Below, piece after piece: positions 6,158 to 9,960 of a stretch of 9,960 bases of DNA. This DNA is from CAYOHP01 sp964403795 [NCBI: uncultured bacterium] (GTDB lineage: Bacteria > Muiribacteriota > UBA6191 > CAZXTJ01), in assembly GCA_964403795.1 (NCBI GenBank), contig CAYOHP010000194.1, positions 1-9,960 of the forward strand, given 5' to 3'. The translations under genes were made by a program, and so were the position numbers. Under the pieces are notes generated by a model, which was given only the letters and a program-made list of their open reading frames with translations, was not told the origin of the DNA and ran no database searches. Positions within the stretch are counted from its first letter, which is position 1, and each line of letters opens with the position of its first letter.

Positions 6158-6904
6158 TCAGCACCGGGAACCCCGCTCCGCCACGACCTTCCCCTCGAGC
6201 ATCTCGACCACCCGATCGGCCACGTCCAGGATCCGGTTGTCGTGGGTCACGATCAGGACCGTGGTGCCCGCCCGGTCGGCCCGCTCCCGGAGCACCTCCA
6301 CGACGGCCCGGCCCATGGCCCGGTCGAGGGCCGCGGTGGGCTCGTCGGCGAGCACCAGTTCCGGGTCGTTGACCAGGGCCCGCCCGATCGCCACCCGCTG
6401 CCTCTGTCCCTCGGAGAGCTTCGGGGGCTTCTTCCCCTGGTACTCGCCGAGTCCCAGGCGTTCGAGGATGGTCCGGGCCCTGGCATCGGCGTCGCCGACC
6501 CGCTCGGGGAAGAGCTCGGTGGCCAGCTTCACGTTCTGGAAGGCGGTGAGCGAATCGAAGAGGTTGTGGGTCTGGAAGATGAAACCGATCCGTCGCCGGA
6601 CCTCCTCCTGGGCCCGGGCGGAGAGTCCCGCGAGCTGCCGCCCCGCGAACTCGATGCTCCCCTGCTGGATCGAGCGCAGGGCCCCGATCAGGGTGAGCAG
6701 CGTGGTCTTCCCCGACCCCGAGGGTCCGGTCAGGACCACCACCTCGCCCCGTCCGAGGGTGAGCTGGGTGTCCCGGAGCACGGTCTCGACGGCCTCGCCC
6801 TCCCCGAAGGAGTGGTGGAGACCCTTGACGACCACGACCGGTACCCGCTCGTCCACCCCGAGACGGTGCTCGATCGGGGGCGGGGTGTCAATGGTCGGGG
6901 TCAC
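6158..6904 (-). CDS. DevA/MacB-type ABC transporter ATP-binding protein
   Basis: This 248-aa ATPase has Walker A GPSGSGKT (60-67), Q-loop Gln111 in FIFQTHNLFDSLTAFQNV, signature LSEGQRQRVAIGRAL (163-177, with LSEGQ instead of LSGGQ), Walker B LVLADEPTAALD (183-194) and switch His221 in IVTHDNRILDVADRVVEM. The segments TLLTLIGALRSIQQGSI and THDNRILDVADR closely match DevA, the ATPase of the cyanobacterial heterocyst-glycolipid exporter DevBCA, within the wider MacB/LolD group. Such subunits drive extrusion of lipids or lipoproteins through a MacB-type permease and a membrane-fusion protein; neither is in the window. The GTG start lacks a strong ribosome site, and a GTG at 6856 (residue 17) is an alternative. 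It is the first visible gene of a minus-strand operon ending in pfaD and lies 26 bp from the divergent kinase start. Confidence 0.9.
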   Translation of the reverse strand: MTPTIDTPPPIEHRLGVDERVPVVVVKGLHHSFGEGEAVETVLRDTQLTLGRGEVVVLTGPSGSGKTTLLTLIGALRSIQQGSIEFAGRQLAGLSARAQEEVRRRIGFIFQTHNLFDSLTAFQNVKLATELFPERVGDADARARTILERLGLGEYQGKKPPKLSEGQRQRVAIGRALVNDPELVLADEPTAALDRAMGRAVVEVLRERADRAGTTVLIVTHDNRILDVADRVVEMLEGKVVAERGSRC

Positions 6905-6930
6905 CGGCGCCCGGCTACCATGCGGCTCCG

Positions 6931-8568
6931 ATGCGACCCGGGGACCTGGTCCTGGCGATCGACCTCGGCACCTCCGAGGTCAAGGTCGCCGCCTTCTCCC
7001 TGGACGGCCGGAGGGTGGGCCGTGCCTCCTCGCCCGTCGCCCTCCGGCTCGGGGAGGGAGGCGCCGCCGAGCAGGATCCCTCCGCCTGGTGGCGGGCCGT
7101 GACCTCGGCCACCCGGGAGCTCCTCGCCGCCAGGTCCGACGACCGTCCCCTGGGGGCCGTCGTCTGCACCGGGCAGTGGGCGGGAACGGTGGCGGTCGAC
7201 GCCGGAGGCGAACCCCTGGCCCCGGCCCTGACCTGGCTCGACTCGCGGGGAGCGCCCCAGGCCCGCGCCGTGACCCGCGGCTTCCCGACCGTTGCCGGCT
7301 ACTCCGCATGGCGACTCTTCCACTGGGTGCGCCTCTCGGGAGGAGTTCCCACCCACTCGGGCAAGGACCCGGTCTCCCACATCCTGTGGCTCAAGGAGAA
7401 CCGCCCGGGGATCTACCGGGCGGCGCGCTGGTTCCTCGAGCCCAAGGACTGGCTGAACTTCCGCCTCACCGGGCTGGCCCGGGCGACCCAGGACTCGATC
7501 GCCCTCCACTGGGTCACCGACAACCGGGACCTCACTCGGGTCGACTACCATCCGCGCCTGCTCGCCTGGACGGGGATCGACCGGGAGAAGCTCCCCGACC
7601 TGGTCCGTTCCACCGACCTGCTCGGGCCCCTCCTCCCGGGTCCGGCCGCCGAGCTGGGACTCCCGGCCGGGATCCCGGTGGTGGCCGGGACCCCCGACAT
7701 GCAGGCGGCTGCCCTGGGTTCCGGGGCGGTACGGACCTGGTCCGGGCACTTGTCCATCGGGACCTCGACCTGGCTCACCTGCCATGTCCCCTTCCTGAAG
7801 ACCGACGTCTTCCACAGCCTCACCTCGCTGCCGTCGGCGGATCCGTCCCGGTACCTGGTGATCGACGAGCAGGCCACCTCGGGCGGCGCGCTCCGGCACC
7901 TGGTCGAGAACCTCCTCTTCCCCGACGATCCGATCGGGAGCGACTCGACCCGTCGCCCGGCCGACGTCTACGCCAGGCTGGATGCCGCCGCGGCCGGAGT
8001 CCCGGCCGGGGCCGACGGTCTCCTGTTCACACCCTGGCTCTACGGGGAGCGGACGCCGGTCGACGACAGCACGCTCTGCGGCGGCTTCCACGGGATGTCG
8101 CTCCGGACCACCCGGGCGCACCTGGTCCGGGCCGTCCTCGAAGGCGTGGCCCTCAACGCCCGCTGGCTCCTCGGCTACGTGGAGCGGTTCACGGGACGTC
8201 CCTTCCCCTGGCTCCGGGTGATCGGGGGAGGAGCCCGCTCGGAGACCTGGTGCCGGATCCTGGCCGACGTGCTCGACCGGCCCATCCTCCAGGTGGCGGA
8301 GCCGACCGACGCCTGCGCCCGGGGCGCTGCCTTGCTGGCAACGGTGGCGACCGGACACGCCCGTTTCGACGACCTCGAGGAGCGGGTCCCGATCACCGCC
8401 GAGTTCCGGCCCGATCCGACCCACCGGGCCGTCTACGCCCACCGCTTCGAACGCTTCCTCGCCACATGGAAGGCGGAGACCCGGATCCGGGGGCGCCTCG
8501 GACCCGGCCCCGGGCCGATCCGCCCTGACGGCGCCGGCGAGACCGGTGGTCAGCCCGGCGCGGTCTAG
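6931..8568 (+). CDS. FGGY-family sugar/polyol kinase (xylulokinase-like)
   Basis: This 545-aa protein is a little longer than typical xylulokinases. The N-terminal ATP-phosphate loop is LAIDLGTSEVKVAAFSLDG (8-26). TWLDSRG (101-107) and PKDWLNFRLTG (171-181) are standard FGGY blocks. VAGTPDMQAAALGSG (251-265) carries the catalytic base Asp256, LSIGTSTW (274-281) is the second phosphate loop, and RVIGGGARSETWCRILADVL (429-448) is the adenosine-binding motif. It phosphorylates a sugar or polyol with ATP; the substrate is not readable, and xylulose is only the nearest resemblance. The Gly/Pro-rich last 30 residues are probably disordered. The ATG at 6931 puts the kinase loop at the normal distance from the N-terminus, although no ribosome site is visible. 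Its position next to lipid and head-group genes suggests it may feed a phosphorylated polyol into that pathway, which is an inference. Confidence 0.9.
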   Translation: MRPGDLVLAIDLGTSEVKVAAFSLDGRRVGRASSPVALRLGEGGAAEQDPSAWWRAVTSATRELLAARSDDRPLGAVVCTGQWAGTVAVDAGGEPLAPALTWLDSRGAPQARAVTRGFPTVAGYSAWRLFHWVRLSGGVPTHSGKDPVSHILWLKENRPGIYRAARWFLEPKDWLNFRLTGLARATQDSIALHWVTDNRDLTRVDYHPRLLAWTGIDREKLPDLVRSTDLLGPLLPGPAAELGLPAGIPVVAGTPDMQAAALGSGAVRTWSGHLSIGTSTWLTCHVPFLKTDVFHSLTSLPSADPSRYLVIDEQATSGGALRHLVENLLFPDDPIGSDSTRRPADVYARLDAAAAGVPAGADGLLFTPWLYGERTPVDDSTLCGGFHGMSLRTTRAHLVRAVLEGVALNARWLLGYVERFTGRPFPWLRVIGGGARSETWCRILADVLDRPILQVAEPTDACARGAALLATVATGHARFDDLEERVPITAEFRPDPTHRAVYAHRFERFLATWKAETRIRGRLGPGPGPIRPDGAGETGGQPGAV

Positions 8569-9257
8569 CGGCAGGTCTCGATCCCCAGCCGGTCCTTCCA
8601 CTTCCGGGTCCAGTCGTCGAGGCGGGACTTCCGGTCGTAGCCGAGGACCTGCAACAGGGCCATGTCGTACCAATGACTGTTCACCCAGGGCAGCGGGACG
8701 TCGAAGACGGCGTTTCGCATGTAGCCCTCCGGGAACCAGTACCCGAGCAGCGGATGCGGATCGGTCGGTCCCGGGATCTCGATGTCCTCGAACCGGTACG
8801 GCACCAGGGGAAGGATCGACTCGGGAGCGACCGGAGGCACACCGAAGCACAGGTCCAGGTAGGGGAACGGAACCCAACGCCCGGAGCGGAAGAACTTGAT
8901 CGACTCTCCGCACACCATCATCTCCAGACCCGCGGCCCGGAAATCCTCCCGGAACCCTGCCACGGCCTGTGGCTCGTGGGGCGGCAGCACCACCAGATCG
9001 ACGTCATCGTCCCAGGGAATGAACCCCTGGTGCCTCACCGCCCCCAGGAGAGTCCCGAATCCCGCCATGACCCTGACCCCATGGCGACCGAGGATCCCCA
9101 GCACGCTCTCGGTGAGGACCAGCATCTCCTCGAGATGTTCCGGCCGGGTCAGGTAGAAGCCCCGCCCCGCCATGGTCAGTTCGGGATGGACGTGCCGCAC
9201 ACCTCGCACCCGGTATTCGGTTCCCGGCCCGACCCGTCGCAAGGTCCGGATGAACAT
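8565..9257 (-). CDS. LicD-family phosphotransferase
   Basis: This 230-aa protein carries the LicD nucleotidyltransferase-fold signature FGTLLGAVRHQGFIPWDDD (67-85) followed by VDL, with metal-binding Asp residues at 83-85 and 87 and a probable further Asp135 in FPYLDLCF. LicD proteins transfer phosphocholine or similar phospho-groups from a CDP-activated donor onto glycans or lipids. The preceding gene is a LicC-like nucleotidyltransferase, which could make that donor. The start ATG at 9257 has GGAGG about 11 bases upstream, slightly long. The reading frame stays open further upstream, but that stretch lies over the end of the LicC-like gene and encodes Arg/Ser/Thr-rich sequence without family similarity, so it is excluded. 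The stop codon shares CTAG with the convergent kinase stop. Confidence 0.85.
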   Translation of the reverse strand: MFIRTLRRVGPGTEYRVRGVRHVHPELTMAGRGFYLTRPEHLEEMLVLTESVLGILGRHGVRVMAGFGTLLGAVRHQGFIPWDDDVDLVVLPPHEPQAVAGFREDFRAAGLEMMVCGESIKFFRSGRWVPFPYLDLCFGVPPVAPESILPLVPYRFEDIEIPGPTDPHPLLGYWFPEGYMRNAVFDVPLPWVNSHWYDMALLQVLGYDRKSRLDDWTRKWKDRLGIETCR

Positions 9258-9282
9258 CGCCGCTTCTGCCTCCGTCCGTCCG

Positions 9283-9960
9283 TCAGGTCGGTCCCCCGCA
9301 CCCCGGGATCCTCGGGTACACCGCCTCCTGAGCCCGCTTGAGATGCGCCTCGTCGTCGATCTCCGCCCAGACCAGATCGGGGACCAGCACCACCTCGATG
9401 CGGTGGTCCCGGGTCGCCCGGACGAGTCCGTCGGTCTCGTAGTGGTGACGCCGGTGGCCGTCCTCCTGGGCCAGCTCGCCGGCGACCCGGACCAGGGTCC
9501 TGCCCAGTCCAACCGAGATCCGGGTGATCCCGACCAGCTCCCCGACAGGATCCCGCCCCAGCCGGGAACGGTCCTTCGACATGCCGACCAGGCGGCCCGC
9601 CTCGGCCTCGACCCAGACCTCGTCCCGGGAGCCGGTGGGTCCCGAGACCAGCAGCCGGTCCCCGGGCGCCGCCAGGCATGCCGCGAGGGCCCGGGGCTCG
9701 TAGATCAGGTCGGACTCGAGGAGCAGGAAGTCCTCGTCCACGACGCCCAATGCCGTCACCAGCGAGGCCAGGCTGCCGCTGGCGGCGTACTCCGGATTCT
9801 CGACGGTCTCGACCCGACCCGGGAACCGTCCGGCCCACTTCCGGTAGCGCTCCCCCAGGTGCCCGATGACGACCACGACCCGGACCACCCCGGCAGCCTG
9901 CAGCCGGGCCAGGGACTCCTCCACGATCGGAGCCACCCCCAGTTTCAGGAACCCCTTGGG
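9283..9960 (-). CDS. LicC-like sugar-1-phosphate/phosphocholine nucleotidyltransferase, 5' end cut off
   Basis: The gene runs in from the right edge; 225 codons plus the stop are visible. The visible part begins PKGFLKLGVAPIVEESL, the segment just after the N-terminal nucleotide-binding loop of NTP-transferase proteins, so only about 10-30 residues should be missing. The middle contains VENPEYAASGSLASLVTAL and FLLLESDLIYEPRAL, and the C-terminal part VWAEIDDEAHLKRAQ; these match LicC/PntC-type cytidylyltransferases, with the Asp of ESD and the EIDD acids as likely metal ligands. These enzymes make CDP-choline, CDP-aminoethylphosphonate or related activated groups. The licD-like gene follows after 25 bp, which supports a donor-making/donor-using pair. 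A GTG at 9936 is not a credible start, because conserved sequence continues upstream. The exact substrate is uncertain. Confidence 0.85.
   Translation of the reverse strand, partial: PKGFLKLGVAPIVEESLARLQAAGVVRVVVVIGHLGERYRKWAGRFPGRVETVENPEYAASGSLASLVTALGVVDEDFLLLESDLIYEPRALAACLAAPGDRLLVSGPTGSRDEVWVEAEAGRLVGMSKDRSRLGRDPVGELVGITRISVGLGRTLVRVAGELAQEDGHRRHHYETDGLVRATRDHRIEVVLVPDLVWAEIDDEAHLKRAQEAVYPRIPGCGGPT

Noticed and set aside
5202-8528. A 1108-codon open frame on the + strand
   Set aside because: It runs antisense to the phosphatidyltransferase-like gene and the ABC ATPase and out of frame over the kinase. It is Arg/Pro/Gly-rich with no domain, as expected from chance open frames in very GC-rich DNA.
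6901-8913. A 670-codon open frame on the - strand
   Set aside because: It is antisense to the kinase, whose conserved motifs establish the coding strand, and shows no recognisable domain.
9258-9512. N-terminal extension of the LicD-like gene up to 9512
   Set aside because: The extension is Arg/Ser/Thr-rich and overlaps the conserved C-terminus of the LicC-like gene in another frame. The ATG at 9257 begins sequence typical of the protein.

Overview
The window comes from a very GC-rich bacterium (about 70% by eye, nearly all codons ending in G or C) with tightly packed genes. No gene fixes the phylum. The lipid and envelope gene content suggests a Gram-negative, such as an acidobacterial, myxobacterial or related environmental lineage, but that is an inference. 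I found no rRNA, tRNA, insertion sequence, CRISPR array or phage gene.

Layout. The left edge (1-125) holds the probable start of a gene leaving the window leftwards and a short perfect hairpin. Next is a membrane-anchored dual-specificity phosphatase (+, 126-992). It converges on, and overlaps by 86 bp, a GT-A-type glycosyltransferase (-, 907-1941). A 61-bp divergent spacer with an 8-bp inverted repeat separates that gene from a CDP-alcohol phosphatidyltransferase with a complete active-site motif (+, 2003-2614). From 6904 down to 2625 a four-gene minus-strand operon runs in this order: DevA/MacB-type ABC ATPase, a second CDP-alcohol phosphatidyltransferase whose last catalytic Asp is Ser, an exostosin/GT47-like glycosyltransferase, and PfaD, the enoyl-reductase partner of polyunsaturated fatty acid and polyketide synthases. 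Starting 26 bp from the ATPase and divergent to it is an FGGY-family sugar/polyol kinase (+, 6931-8568). Its stop codon shares CTAG with the stop of a LicD-type phosphotransferase (-, 8565-9257). A LicC-like nucleotidyltransferase (-, 9283 to the edge) lies upstream of licD and is cut by the window end.

How the genes may work together. Taken together they look like part of a locus that makes, decorates and exports an unusual membrane lipid or lipid-linked glycan. PfaD implies an iterative PKS/PUFA-type synthase, not in the window. The CDP-alcohol phosphatidyltransferases and the phosphatase resemble a two-step phospholipid head-group route (phosphatidyl-X-phosphate, then dephosphorylation). 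The glycosyltransferases and kinase could supply sugars. The LicC/LicD pair could activate and transfer a phospho-head group such as phosphocholine. The ATPase closely resembles the one in the cyanobacterial heterocyst-glycolipid exporter DevBCA. The individual family calls are firm. The joint pathway is an inference, and neither the synthase nor the exporter permease is visible here.
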